Notes: generated by a model from the letters alone, not told the origin. 64,000 bases of DNA from Geomonas agri (GCF_020179605.1 NZ_JAINZO010000002.1:806001-870000), one strand, 5' to 3'. Positions 9,246 through 17,885 are shown, numbered from the stretch's first letter. Program-made: numbers and translations.

Positions 9246-9686
9246 ATGAACAGAGACGACATACTCGACCAATTGGAAAAACTGATTCAGCTTGACGTGG
9301 ATGCCACCCACGCCTATGACCAGGCCATCAAGAATGTGAACGAGGTGGCCATCAAGGACAAGCTGATCCAATTCCAGTCGGACCACCGCAAACACATCGA
9401 CCTCCTCTCCGCGAAGATGCTGGAGCTAGGAGGGACCCCTCCGGAACTCTCTTCCGACTTCAAGGGGTTCCTCATCTCCGGCTTCACGGCCCTGCGCAGC
9501 CTGACCGGTTCGAAGGGGGCGCTGGAGGCGATGGAGAGCAACGAGCGCCTGACCACCAGCCGCTACGAGGAGGCATCGAAGCTCGACTTCCCGGTGGACA
9601 TCTCGGCCATCGTGCGCGCGAACTACGCCGACGAGCAGCGCCACCTCTCGTTCATCCGCGAGGCGATTCCCACCCTGCGCAAGTAG
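9246..9686 (+). CDS. Ferritin-like (DUF2383-type) four-helix protein
   Basis: The 146-residue protein is almost all helical. It has repeated Asp/Glu/His positions typical of a ferritin-like diiron bundle: DVDATHAYDQAI near 18-29, FQSDHRKHIDLL near 43-54, and YADEQRHLSFIREAIP near the C-terminus. The pattern fits DUF2383/PA2169-type proteins, thought to be stress-related and of unproven activity. The start at 9246 follows CCGGAGGAAAGC; an upstream in-frame start at 9210 has no such site. A heptamer array and then a strong terminator follow the stop. Confidence 0.75.
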   Translation: MNRDDILDQLEKLIQLDVDATHAYDQAIKNVNEVAIKDKLIQFQSDHRKHIDLLSAKMLELGGTPPELSSDFKGFLISGFTALRSLTGSKGALEAMESNERLTTSRYEEASKLDFPVDISAIVRANYADEQRHLSFIREAIPTLRK

Positions 9687-9694
9687 AGGGAAGG

Positions 9695-9729
9695 CAATGG
9701 ACAATTGACAATGGACGATTGACAACGAA
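9695..9729 (+). repeat. Tandem heptamer array, five units
   Basis: Five head-to-tail 7-mers: CAATGGA, CAATTGA, CAATGGA, CGATTGA, CAACGAA. It lies between the stop codon of the ferritin-like gene (9686) and its terminator (9740). It matches the arrays at 4344 and 25886. Confidence 0.85.
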
Positions 9730-9739
9730 AGCGTAAGGA

Positions 9740-9770
9740 GGCCGGCACCCAAGGTGCCGGCCTTTTTTTT
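9740..9770 (+). terminator. Rho-independent terminator after the ferritin-like gene
   Basis: A perfect 10-bp stem GGCCGGCACC / GGTGCCGGCC (9740-9749 with 9753-9762), a 3-nt loop and eight T residues. Confidence 0.9.
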
Positions 9771-9799
9771 CGTCCTCCTGCAAGCTGCTGGGTTGGCTG

Positions 9800-9910
9800 C
9801 AGCCCCCTCCCCTTGCGGGAGGGGGGAAGGGGGTAGGGGAAGAGGCAATTATTGCGGCTGTTTGCGGCTTCACCCACCCCCCGTCCCCTCCCGTCATTGG
9901 AGGGGGGCGA
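9800..9910. repeat. Two GC-rich palindromic half-elements
   Basis: The first (about 9800-9838) contains CCCCCTCCCCTTGCGGGAGG followed by a G-rich tail. The second (about 9872-9910) has CCCCTCCCGTCATTGGAGGG in the other orientation. They belong to the same broad family as the elements at nuo gene borders. Confidence 0.55.
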
Positions 9911-10026
9911 GAGTTCCTGAGTAGGTACGAACCCAACGGCCCGGGCCCTTTGGATCCGGGCTCTTATTTTCATTAACAGCAGGGCGGACGGTACTCATCT
10001 TCTGCGAAGCAGCGTCTCGTGGCACG

Positions 10027-10054
10027 TTGACATGAAGAGCCGCTAATGTATCTT
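10027..10054 (+). promoter_or_regulatory. Candidate sigma-70 promoter for treZ-GH57
   Basis: TTGACA at 10027-10032, 16-bp spacer, TATCTT at 10049-10054, about 70 bp before the treZ start. Confidence 0.4.
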
Positions 10055-10124
10055 TGGTTAGTATTTTTTTAAGTATCCGACGGCGGTCTCATGAGAGGCG
10101 CGGCCATGGTTGGCGGAGGTGGGT

Positions 10125-12020
10125 ATGGTAGCGGGTGGCTGGCGCGTCGAGCTGGGGGCAACGGTCTTGAAGGAGGGGGGGACGCAGTTCCGGGTCTGGG
10201 CTCCCAAGTCCAAGACGGTGAACGTGCTGATCCTGTCCGGCAAGGCGACCGGGACAATGGCTATGCAGCCGGAGGGGAAAGGCTACTACTCCGTCACCGT
10301 CCCCGGCGTTGCCGATGGCGACCGCTACCTCTACCAGCTCGATTCCGGAAAAACGTTCCCCGACCCGGTCTCACGCTTCCAGCCGGAGGGCGTCCACGAG
10401 CCGTCACAGGTGGTCGACCCGGAGCAGTTCCTCTGGAGCGAGGAGGGGTGGCTCGGCATCCCGCTGGAACAGTACCGTATCTACGAGATCCACGTCGGCA
10501 CCTTCACCAGGGAAGGGACCTTCGAAGCCGTGGTCCAGCACCTCGACTACCTGGTCGACCTGGGCATCACCGCGCTCGAGGTGATGCCGGTGTCGCAGTG
10601 CCCCGGCAAGCGCAACTGGGGCTACGATGGCGTGTACCACTTCGCGCCGCAGAGCAACTACGGCGGGCCGGAAGGGCTCAGAAGACTGGTGAACGCCTGC
10701 CACAGAAAAGGTCTCGCCGTGGTGCTGGACGTGGTTTACAACCACTTCGGCCCGGAAGGGTGCTACCTCGACGACTTCGGCCCCTACTTCACCAACAAGT
10801 ACCGCACCCCCTGGGGACGAGCCATGAACCTGGACGACGCCGACAGCGATCCGGTCCTGGAGTACTTCCTGTCCAACGTGGCGTACTGGCTCACAGAATT
10901 TCGCTTCGACGCGCTGCGCCTGGACGCGGTGGACTGGATCTTCGATCAGACTCCCAAGCCACTTTTGCGCTGCCTGGCAGACGAGATTCGCCAGCACCGG
11001 GAGCGGCTGGGGCGGCACTTCTACCTCTTCGCCGAGAACGACACCAACGACGTGCGCCTTATCAACTCGCCGGAGAAATGCGGATTCGGCCTCGACGCCC
11101 AGTGGTGCGACAACTTCCACCATGCGCTGCGAGCCCTCCTCACTGGCGAGGTGACCGGCTACTACGAAGACTTCGGCCAGTTCAGCCAGCTGCAAAAAGC
11201 TTTCGAGGAAGCCTTCGTCTATACCGGCCAGTATTCCCGCTACCGTCGGCGGCGCCACGGTGGCCCGACTGAGAATCATCCGGGCAGCCAATTCGTGGTC
11301 TTCTCGCAGAACCACGACCAGGTCGGCAACCGCAAGTGCGGCGACCGGCTGAGCGCGACGCTCCCGCTGAACCAGCTGCTCCTGGCTGCCGCCACAGTGA
11401 TCCTGTCCCCCTACCTGCCACTGCTGTTCATGGGGGAGGAATACGGCGAGCGCGCCCCGTTCCGCTACTTCATCGACCACACCGATCCCGAACTCGTGGA
11501 ACTGGTGCGCAAGGGAAAGCACGAGGAGCACGCCTCCGGAATTTGCGAGGAGGATATCCCGGACCCGGCAGCCGAGTCCACCTTCGAGGAGTCCATCGTC
11601 GACGTGGGGACCCAGAAGGAGGGGGAGCAGGCGGTCATCCTCGCCTTCTACAAGCAGCTTTTCGTGCTGCGTAAGAGCCTTCCGGCGTTGCAGGTGTTCC
11701 AGCGTGACGCCATGGCGGTCTCCGGTCTCCCCGAACAGAAGGTCCTCTTCCTGAGGAGGTGGAGCGGCGACAACTCGGTTCTTTGCCTGTTCAGTTTCAG
11801 CAACATTCAGCAGGAGGTCCCGCTCGTCCTGCCGCCGGGAATCTGGCAGCGGGTGCTCGACTCGTCGGCCCAGCACTGGCGCGGGCCGGGAGAGGACGCG
11901 CCGGAGCGCGTGGATGGAGGGGATGCAGGCGGCAACCAACGGACCATGATCAGGATCAACCCATTCAGCGTGGTGGTCTACAGCACTAATCTTACAGGAG
12001 GAGACCATGGAGCAAGCTAA
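10125..12020 (+). CDS. treZ: Malto-oligosyltrehalose trehalohydrolase
   Basis: The 631-residue protein has an N-terminal carbohydrate-binding domain (GTQFRVWAPKSKTVNV) and a GH13 barrel. The likely nucleophile is the Asp in LDAVDWIF near residue 267. The acid/base Glu is in FAENDTND near 304, and the third carboxylate is in SQNHDQVGN near 398. The IYEIHVGTFT segment is typical of TreZ. TreZ releases trehalose from maltooligosyl-trehalose, the step after TreY; no treY is in this window. ATG 10125 is preferred because GGAGGTG sits 5 bp upstream; an in-frame TTG at 10110 lacks such a site. The stop overlaps the start of the GH57 gene by 14 bp, so the two are translationally linked. Confidence 0.88.
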   Translation: MVAGGWRVELGATVLKEGGTQFRVWAPKSKTVNVLILSGKATGTMAMQPEGKGYYSVTVPGVADGDRYLYQLDSGKTFPDPVSRFQPEGVHEPSQVVDPEQFLWSEEGWLGIPLEQYRIYEIHVGTFTREGTFEAVVQHLDYLVDLGITALEVMPVSQCPGKRNWGYDGVYHFAPQSNYGGPEGLRRLVNACHRKGLAVVLDVVYNHFGPEGCYLDDFGPYFTNKYRTPWGRAMNLDDADSDPVLEYFLSNVAYWLTEFRFDALRLDAVDWIFDQTPKPLLRCLADEIRQHRERLGRHFYLFAENDTNDVRLINSPEKCGFGLDAQWCDNFHHALRALLTGEVTGYYEDFGQFSQLQKAFEEAFVYTGQYSRYRRRRHGGPTENHPGSQFVVFSQNHDQVGNRKCGDRLSATLPLNQLLLAAATVILSPYLPLLFMGEEYGERAPFRYFIDHTDPELVELVRKGKHEEHASGICEEDIPDPAAESTFEESIVDVGTQKEGEQAVILAFYKQLFVLRKSLPALQVFQRDAMAVSGLPEQKVLFLRRWSGDNSVLCLFSFSNIQQEVPLVLPPGIWQRVLDSSAQHWRGPGEDAPERVDGGDAGGNQRTMIRINPFSVVVYSTNLTGGDHGAS

Positions 12021-14385
12021 GGAGCGTTTCGTCTGCATCCACGGACACTTTTACCAGCCTCCCCGGGAAAACCCGTGGCTCGAGGCGGTGGAGATACAGG
12101 ATTCTGCCTTTCCCTACCACGACTGGAACGAGCGCATCACGGCCGAATGCTATGCCTCCAACTCGGCGTCGCGCATCCTGGACGGCGACAGCCGCGTCAT
12201 GGACATCACCAGCAATTACGCCAAGATCAGCTTCAACTTCGGCCCCACCGTCCTCTCCTGGATGGAACTGGCCGCCCCCAACATCTACAACGCGATTCTC
12301 ACGGCGGACAAGCAGAGCATGGAGTGGCGCTCCGGGCACGGCTCGGCCATCGCCCAGGTCTACAACCACATGATCATGCCGCTGGCCAACGCGCGCGACA
12401 AGCGCACCCAGGTGGTGTGGGGCATCGCCGACTTCCAGAAACGCTTCGGCCGCTTCCCCGAGGGGATGTGGCTCGCCGAAACCGCGGTCGACCTGGAGAC
12501 CCTGGGCATACTGGCGGAGCAGGGGATCAAGTACACCGTGCTTGCGCCGCACCAGGCCGAGGCATACCGCGCGCTGGGGGCCGAGGAGTGGACCGAAACC
12601 GAGATCGATCCGACCCGGGCCTACCTCTGCAAGCTCCCCACCGGGCGCTCCATTACCCTGTTCTTCTACGACGGTCCGATCTCCCGGGCGGTCGCCTTCG
12701 AGAACCTGCTCGACAGCGGTGAAGCCCTCGCGGGCCGACTGGTAGGCGGCTTCACCGAGGACCGGGACTGGCCGCAGCTGATGCACATCGCCACCGACGG
12801 CGAGACCTACGGCCACCACCAGAAGTTCGGCGACATGGCGCTGGCAGCCTGCCTGAACCACATCGAAGGGAACAACCTGGCGCGGCTCACCAACTACGGC
12901 GAGTACCTGGAACTCTGCCCCCCGGCAATGGAGGTGAAGATCCGCGAACGGACCTCCTGGAGCTGCGCCCACGGCGTCGAGCGCTGGAACAGCGACTGCG
13001 GCTGCTCGGGCGGCATCCAGGGGTGGAACCAGCAGTGGCGCACCCCGCTGCGCACTTCGCTGGACTGGCTGCGGGACCGCCTCGCCAAGGCGTTCGAGCA
13101 GAAGGGGCGCGAGCTGTTCAAGGACCCGTGGCAGGCCCGCGATGCCTACATCGAGGTGATCCTGGACCGCGGCATGGAGCAGGCGGAGCGCTTCCTGGCC
13201 CAGCACGCTTCGCGCGAGCTTTCCAAAGACGAGAAAATCATGGCGCTCAAGATGCTGGAGATGCAGCGCCACGCCATGCTCATGTACACGAGCTGCGGCT
13301 GGTTCTTCGACGAACTCTCCGGCCTCGAGACCGTGCAGGTGATCGACTACGCGAGTCGTGCCTTGCAGCTTTCCGAAGGAGTCGCCGAAGGCAACGTGGA
13401 AAAGGCATTCCTGGACCGCCTTAAGGAGGCCAAGAGCAACATCCCCGAGCACCACGACGGGCTCTGGATCTACCAGAACTTCGTGTTGCCGATCAGGCTC
13501 GACTTGGTCAAGGTCGGAGCCCACTACGCCTTCAGCTCCCTCTACGAGGAGTACGAGGAGCACTCACAGATCTACTGCTACGCCATCGCCAAGGAGGATT
13601 ACACCAAGCTCTCCACCCCGGACGCCGTCATGGCCATGGGGCGCATCCACGTGGCCAGCGAGATCACCGAGGAGGAGGCCTGCCTCACCTTTTGCGTCAT
13701 GCGCATCGGCAGCCACGATTTCAAGGGGGGCGTCAAGGAGGTTTGCGACGCGGGTGCCTACGCCGCCATGCGCGAGGAGATGAGCGGCGCCTTCGACAAG
13801 GGACTCTACACCGACCTGGTCACCCTGATGGACAAGCACTTCGGCACCCACAGTTTCTCGTTGATCAACCTCTTCAGCGATGAGCAGCGCAAGATCATCA
13901 ACCAGATCATCAAGCAGAACATGGAGGACGAGATCGCGAGCTACCAGGAGATGTACGAGCGCAGCCGGCCGCTGATGGAGTTCGTCAAGGAGACCCGGGT
14001 CCCGGTGCCGCACATCTTCATGGCCGTGGCGCAACCGGCGCTCAACGAGGCGCTCAGGCACGCCATGAGCGAGGACGAGGTGGACGCGGACCAGGTGCGC
14101 AGGATCGTGAGCCAGATCCGAACCTGGGGCGTCGCAATCGAGGAGCCGGGGACCGAATACTTCATGCGGCGCCGCCTCGAAGAGATGTCGAGCCAGCTGC
14201 TGCAGGACCCCTCCGATCTCAAGCTGATCGCCAAGATGCAGAAGAACATGGATCTCCTGAACGAGATCCCCGTCCGACTCCAGGTGCCTCATGAAGCGGG
14301 GCAGGTTCTCGAGGTTGCGCCAGAATTCGTACACCTCCTGGGGCGGCAGGCCGATAGTGACGGCCTTGGTTATGGTCAAGGCTGA
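12007..14385 (+). CDS. GH57/DUF3536-family glycoside hydrolase, apparently truncated at its C-terminus
   Basis: The 792-residue frame starts with the GH57 signature HGHFYQPPREN (residues 12-22). It has the conserved GMWLAETAVDLE (Glu near 158) and the TDGETYGHH motif (Asp near 264). A DUF3536-type helical C-terminal region follows. GH57 enzymes of this group act on alpha-glucans, which fits the overlap with treZ. The start has ACAGGAGGAGACC upstream. The last ~35 residues after LLNEIPVR look unlike the rest; the DNA there is the antisense of a minus-strand SRPBCC gene fragment. The natural end therefore seems to be lost and replaced by read-through to a chance stop at 14385. Loss of only the final part probably spares the catalytic domain. 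Confidence 0.85.
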   Translation: MEQAKERFVCIHGHFYQPPRENPWLEAVEIQDSAFPYHDWNERITAECYASNSASRILDGDSRVMDITSNYAKISFNFGPTVLSWMELAAPNIYNAILTADKQSMEWRSGHGSAIAQVYNHMIMPLANARDKRTQVVWGIADFQKRFGRFPEGMWLAETAVDLETLGILAEQGIKYTVLAPHQAEAYRALGAEEWTETEIDPTRAYLCKLPTGRSITLFFYDGPISRAVAFENLLDSGEALAGRLVGGFTEDRDWPQLMHIATDGETYGHHQKFGDMALAACLNHIEGNNLARLTNYGEYLELCPPAMEVKIRERTSWSCAHGVERWNSDCGCSGGIQGWNQQWRTPLRTSLDWLRDRLAKAFEQKGRELFKDPWQARDAYIEVILDRGMEQAERFLAQHASRELSKDEKIMALKMLEMQRHAMLMYTSCGWFFDELSGLETVQVIDYASRALQLSEGVAEGNVEKAFLDRLKEAKSNIPEHHDGLWIYQNFVLPIRLDLVKVGAHYAFSSLYEEYEEHSQIYCYAIAKEDYTKLSTPDAVMAMGRIHVASEITEEEACLTFCVMRIGSHDFKGGVKEVCDAGAYAAMREEMSGAFDKGLYTDLVTLMDKHFGTHSFSLINLFSDEQRKIINQIIKQNMEDEIASYQEMYERSRPLMEFVKETRVPVPHIFMAVAQPALNEALRHAMSEDEVDADQVRRIVSQIRTWGVAIEEPGTEYFMRRRLEEMSSQLLQDPSDLKLIAKMQKNMDLLNEIPVRLQVPHEAGQVLEVAPEFVHLLGRQADSDGLGYGQG

Positions 14386-14646
14386 GTTGTGTGTGTGCAC
14401 GGTATCGACCCCCATCGCGTCATAGATGCCGCAGTGCCCGGTTTGCCCCCGGTACAGGAACATGCCTCCCGCCAGCATCATCGCCAGGCCGGAGGCGTAA
14501 TTACGCTTGCTGATGCATCTCAGACCCGATACCGCCAGGGCGGCACCGCCGATGACAGACGCCTTCCGCTCGGCGGGGCCCACGTTCACCCGCCTGTCTC
14601 TTCGCCATTCTCTCGACTGGCCGCGTTCGGTTTCACTCGGTTCCAT
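14276..14646 (-). pseudogene. 5' fragment of a YgaP-type membrane / SRPBCC (START-like) domain gene
   Basis: From ATG 14646 (GGGAGGATAAAGC upstream) about 123 codons look genuine. They encode a charged N-terminus, two hydrophobic stretches (SVIGGAALAVSGL and GLAMMLAGGMFLYRG), then the start of an SRPBCC domain with LPPQEVYEFWRNLENLPRFM. This is the known layout of an inner-membrane DUF2892/YgaP segment fused to a polyketide-cyclase-like lipid-binding domain. After HLES the frame runs into the antisense of the GH57 gene (His- and Leu-rich nonsense), so about 100 residues of the SRPBCC fold are missing. The frame stays open to 13564 but that part is not credible as protein. Confidence 0.7.
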
Positions 14647-14786
14647 GCTTTATCCTCCCTTGGAAGCTGCTGCCGCTCGCTCTTATTAAGGTCCTCAGTT
14701 TTTAGAATTAGAACAAACTAACATAAGGTAGTGGGTTTGCAACGGGGTGGGGAGGAAATATGGGAGTTATGGGAGCTACGAGAATG

Positions 14787-14911
14787 ATGGGAAGTATGGG
14801 AAGTATGGGAAGTATGGGAGCTGGAGGGAGCTGGAGGGAGCGGCGGAACTACCGGAGAGTGGGAGAGTGGGAGAGTGGGAGAGTGGGAGGCTGTGGGCAG
14901 GCTGTGGGCAG
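14787..14911 (+). repeat. Cluster of short tandem repeats of periods 9, 10, 8 and 11
   Basis: ATGGGAAGT occurs three times (14787-14813), CTGGAGGGAG twice (14821-14840), GGAGAGTG four times (14854-14885) and CTGTGGGCAGG about twice (14891-14911). The strand is nearly all purine. Confidence 0.85.
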
Positions 14912-14957
14912 TGGAGCTGCTGGAGCTTGTGAAGTTTGTGGCCGGCCGGCGGGGGAA

Positions 14958-15001
14958 GCCCCCTCCCCCGGAGGGGGAGGGACGGGGAGGGGGAAGGGGG
15001 C
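14958..15001. repeat. GC-rich REP-like half-element after ku
   Basis: CCCCCTCCCCCGGAGGGGGA followed by GGGACGGGGAGGGGGAAGGGGG. It is the left-half type of the paired elements at nuo gene borders. It directly follows the ku stop codon, so it may serve as its 3' end structure. Confidence 0.65.
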
Positions 15002-15018
15002 AGCAATCCGCAGCTGAA

Positions 15019-15795
15019 CTAGGCGGCTTCTTTGCGCTTCTGCTTCAAACTCTCCTTCAAAAGGGCCATCATGTCGGCCACCTTCGGCGGCGGCGCGGCC
15101 TTGGCCGGGGTAGGCTGGCGTCCCTGCGCCTTCTCTTCGATCATCCGCTTCAGATCGTCGATGTACTGGTCCCTGTACTTGGCCGGGTCGAACTTCACGG
15201 TCAACTGGTCGATGAGCGACAACGCCAGGGTCACTTCCTGCTCACGCACCTGCTCGTTGCCGGGGAGCTTCAGGTCAGAAGCGTCACGCACCTCCGTGGC
15301 ATACCGGATCTGGTTCAAAACCAGCAGGTCATCCAGCGGCCGGACGATGCCCAGGCTGCCGCGGTTCCTCAGCACGTAGTAGGCGACCCCCACCTTTCCG
15401 GAGCGCTTCAGCGCCTCCCTGAGCAGCGCATAAGCCTTGGGCCCGCTCTTGTCCGGCTCCAGGTAATACGGCTTCTCGAAAAACCGGGTGTCGATCTCCC
15501 TCTCATCGATGAAGTCGACGATATCGATCAGGTGCGTCTTCTCAAGGCTCGCGTTCTCAAAGTCCTTGTCGGTGAGCACGATGTACTCGCCGTCACTGTA
15601 CTCATACCCCTTGACGATCTCCTCGTAGGGGACTTCCTTGTTGTCGGTCTTGCAGACCCGCAGGTACTTGATCGGGCAGAGGTCGTTCTTGCGCAGCATG
15701 TCCAGATCGAGCGAGTTGCTCTGCGAGCCGCTGTAAAGTTTCACGGGGATGTTCACCAAGCCGAAGCTTATCGACCCCGACCACATAGCTCTCAT
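15019..15795 (-). CDS. ku: Ku protein, non-homologous end-joining
   Basis: The 258-residue protein opens MRAMWSGSISFGLVNIPVKL, the typical start of bacterial Ku. It has the expected core beta-barrel and DNA-bridging arm, and a short Lys-rich C-terminal tail. Ku forms a ring-shaped homodimer on DNA ends and recruits LigD, which lies about 6.4 kb away on the same strand. The start follows GGAGGTTAACG. Ku and LigD are not one operon: treZ, GH57 and the ferritin-like cluster lie between them on the other strand. Confidence 0.95.
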   Translation of the reverse strand: MRAMWSGSISFGLVNIPVKLYSGSQSNSLDLDMLRKNDLCPIKYLRVCKTDNKEVPYEEIVKGYEYSDGEYIVLTDKDFENASLEKTHLIDIVDFIDEREIDTRFFEKPYYLEPDKSGPKAYALLREALKRSGKVGVAYYVLRNRGSLGIVRPLDDLLVLNQIRYATEVRDASDLKLPGNEQVREQEVTLALSLIDQLTVKFDPAKYRDQYIDDLKRMIEEKAQGRQPTPAKAAPPPKVADMMALLKESLKQKRKEAA

Positions 15796-15982
15796 CGTTA
15801 ACCTCCTCGGTTGCAGACCTTTCCTTGCCAGCGTCTAGTTCTGGTACAGCTCGCATTTTACCATCATTGCGCAAGGGCGCGCATCCACATCATGGCCTAC
15901 GGGCCGACTTTTCCGACTGGGCACCCACCAGGTACCGCCTTTATTTTTGTGCTGACGACAGGACTTAAAGCGCGAGCCGCGA

Positions 15983-16010
15983 TTGACAAAGCAGGTGCAC
16001 CGCATACATT
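15983..16010 (+). promoter_or_regulatory. Candidate sigma-70 promoter for the DUF748 gene
   Basis: TTGACA at 15983-15988, 16-bp spacer, TACATT at 16005-16010, about 57 bp upstream of the ATG at 16067. Confidence 0.45.
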
Positions 16011-16066
16011 TATTAGCGTGTTTTTATCTTGCCCTGTATCGCCTGCCGTAACCCTTGGAGATTGTT

Positions 16067-17692
16067 ATGGTTGAACCGAATGAGCCGGTGCCACAGGGCA
16101 CACGTCGTATGCCGGCACTACCGAAGGCGCTGCTCTGGATCGTGGGGATCGTGGTCTCCCTGGTGTTGATCGTCTTCATCGCCAGCTTCTTCATCGACGA
16201 GCCGCTGCGGCGCACCACGGAACGACGCATGAACCAGAGCCTCAAGGGGTACAAGGTACGGCTTCCCAAGCTGCACTTCAGCCTCATCGGCCTTTCCATC
16301 ACCTTGAAAGGGTTGACCATTTCCCAGGAGGCCCACCCCCAGCCGCCGGTGGCCGAGTTCCCCTACCTGAGGGCCAGCGTGCAGTGGCGCGAGATCCTCT
16401 CCGGCAAGCTGGTTGGTGATATGACGCTGCACGGGCCGAAGGTTCACGTGAACCTGTTGCAGCTCAAAACTGAAGCGGCCAGCAAGGTCCCCATGAAGCA
16501 AAAGGGGTGGCAACAGGCCTTCGAGGCCATCTACCCTCTCAAGATCAACCTCTTGCAGATCACCGACGGCAGTCTCAGCTACATCGACCAGGACCCGAAG
16601 CGGCCGCTGAAACTCTCCAACCTGAACCTGTCCGCCGACAACATCCGCAATATACATCTGCCCGACAAGGTGTATCCATCGAACTTCCACCTGGAAACCG
16701 ACATCTTCGGCAGCGGGCACGGCACCGTAGATGGGAGGGCGAACTTCCTGGCTGAACCGACCCCGGCGGTGAAGGCTGCCATCGAGTTGGCCAAGGTTCC
16801 CATCGCCTACTTCGCGCCCATGGCGGCCCGGTCCAACGTCAGGATCGAGGGAGGCACCCTGACTGCGAGCGGCAACGTGGAGTACGGCCGCAAGGTGCAG
16901 ACAGTCCGGCTCAAGAAACTGGCCATCCACGGCGTCAAGCTCGACTATATCCATACCCCTGAGACCGCCCGAGCGGAATCGAGAAGAGCCCAGAAAGTCA
17001 AGAAGGCGGCCAAGGAGGTCAGCAACAAGCCAGACCTCATCCTCACCATCGATCATTTCAGCCTGACCGAGTCCAACGTCGGATTCGTCAACGAGTACGG
17101 TGGCAAAAAACTCCGCCTGTTCCTGTCCGAGGCGAATCTCTACCTGGACAACTTCTCCAACCAGTTTTCCAAGGGGCCGGCCACGGCGCGACTCTCCGGC
17201 AAGTTCATGGGGAGCGGAATTACAGAGGCCAAGGCGACCTTCCGCCCAGAGAATAAGGGCCCTGACCTGGACCTCTACCTGAAAATCACCAACACCCAGC
17301 TCGCCTCGCTGAACGACCTGCTGCGAACCTACGGTAACTTCGATGTCACCGCCGGCACCTTTTCGCTGGTGACAGAACTGCACGTGAAGAACAACAGGGT
17401 GAACGGCTACATCAAGCCCTTCTTCAAGGACATGAAGGTCTACGACCGTCGCCAGGACAAGAACAAAGGGTTCTTTCACAAAGTGTACGAGATGCTCGTG
17501 GGGGGGATCGCCAAGCTGCTGGAAAACAGGCCCCATGATCAGGTGGCCACCAAGGCGGACATCTCGGGGCCGCTGCAGAACCCGAAGACCAGCACCTGGC
17601 AGGTCGTCATCGAGCTGATCCGCAACGCCTTCATCAAGGCCATTCTGCCCACCTTCGAGAGAAACGTTGACGCGCTCGGCCGACACAAGTGA
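16067..17692 (+). CDS. DUF748-family AsmA-like membrane-anchored protein
   Basis: The 541-residue protein has one N-terminal membrane helix (about 21-43) followed by a long, beta-rich region. LHFSLIGLSITLKGLTI near the helix and many alternating hydrophobic repeats are typical of DUF748/AsmA-like proteins. These are thought to span the periplasm and take part in envelope or lipid transport, though for DUF748 this is inference. ATG 16067 follows TTGGAG by 6 bp; a TTG at 16055 is possible but overlaps that site. It leads a run of small stress-type genes (17733, 17915, 18144, 18810) on the same strand. Confidence 0.78.
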   Translation: MVEPNEPVPQGTRRMPALPKALLWIVGIVVSLVLIVFIASFFIDEPLRRTTERRMNQSLKGYKVRLPKLHFSLIGLSITLKGLTISQEAHPQPPVAEFPYLRASVQWREILSGKLVGDMTLHGPKVHVNLLQLKTEAASKVPMKQKGWQQAFEAIYPLKINLLQITDGSLSYIDQDPKRPLKLSNLNLSADNIRNIHLPDKVYPSNFHLETDIFGSGHGTVDGRANFLAEPTPAVKAAIELAKVPIAYFAPMAARSNVRIEGGTLTASGNVEYGRKVQTVRLKKLAIHGVKLDYIHTPETARAESRRAQKVKKAAKEVSNKPDLILTIDHFSLTESNVGFVNEYGGKKLRLFLSEANLYLDNFSNQFSKGPATARLSGKFMGSGITEAKATFRPENKGPDLDLYLKITNTQLASLNDLLRTYGNFDVTAGTFSLVTELHVKNNRVNGYIKPFFKDMKVYDRRQDKNKGFFHKVYEMLVGGIAKLLENRPHDQVATKADISGPLQNPKTSTWQVVIELIRNAFIKAILPTFERNVDALGRHK

Positions 17693-17732
17693 TGCAACAG
17701 CAACGGATAACCGGGGAGAAAAGGAGGAAGCC

Positions 17733-17885
17733 ATGAGACTGATTTTGTTGATAATCGTGATCTTGCTGCTCATCGGTTCACTCCCCACGTGGCCCTACAG
17801 CGCCGGGTGGGGGTACTACCCAAGTAGCGGCCTGGGGCTGGTTCTGCTGATCCTGCTGATCCTGGTGCTCCTGGGACGGATCTAG
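17733..17885 (+). CDS. DUF3309-family small membrane protein
   Basis: The 50-residue protein reads MRLILLIIVILLLIGSLPTW, then a short Tyr/Gly-rich loop (PYSAGWGYYPSSG), then LGLVLLILLILVLLGRI. Two helices joined by a Trp/Tyr/Gly loop are the DUF3309 pattern. The function is unknown; such genes often sit with stress and envelope genes. The start has GGAGGAAGCC upstream. It lies 40 bp after the DUF748 gene and 29 bp before the DUF6496 gene. Confidence 0.88.
   Translation: MRLILLIIVILLLIGSLPTWPYSAGWGYYPSSGLGLVLLILLILVLLGRI

Larger units (their letters stand above)
9687..10124. other. 438-bp intergenic region with array, terminator, GC-rich repeats and a promoter
   Basis: No gene is seen. In order it holds a heptamer array (9695-9729), a terminator (9740-9770), two GC-rich palindromic half-elements (about 9800-9838 and 9872-9910), a weak GC-rich hairpin near 9938-9963, and a candidate promoter for treZ (10027-10054). 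Confidence 0.7.
14647..15018. other. 372-bp intergenic region dominated by tandem repeats
   Basis: No gene is supported. After an A/T-rich leader (14690-14740, likely promoter area of the minus-strand fragment) comes a purine-rich run of tandem repeats of four periods (14787-14911). A GC-rich palindromic half-element (14958-15001) lies just past the ku stop. The short frames here contain only repeat-derived residues. Confidence 0.75.

Noticed and set aside
13564-14275. Continuation of the SRPBCC fragment frame through the antisense of the GH57 gene
   Set aside because: The residues become His/Leu/Val-rich and mirror conserved GH57 codons, so it is read-through, not protein.
14787-14911. CRISPR-like array
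   Set aside because: Repeats are 8-11 bp, directly tandem with no spacers, and there are no cas genes.
14747-15017. Short frames over the tandem repeats next to ku
   Set aside because: The products are only repeat-derived (GKYGKYGS-like and GEWESGR-like runs) with no start signal.
16118-17788. 556-codon frame antisense to the DUF748 gene
   Set aside because: No family features; the sense frame has a membrane helix, a DUF748-like pattern and a start signal.
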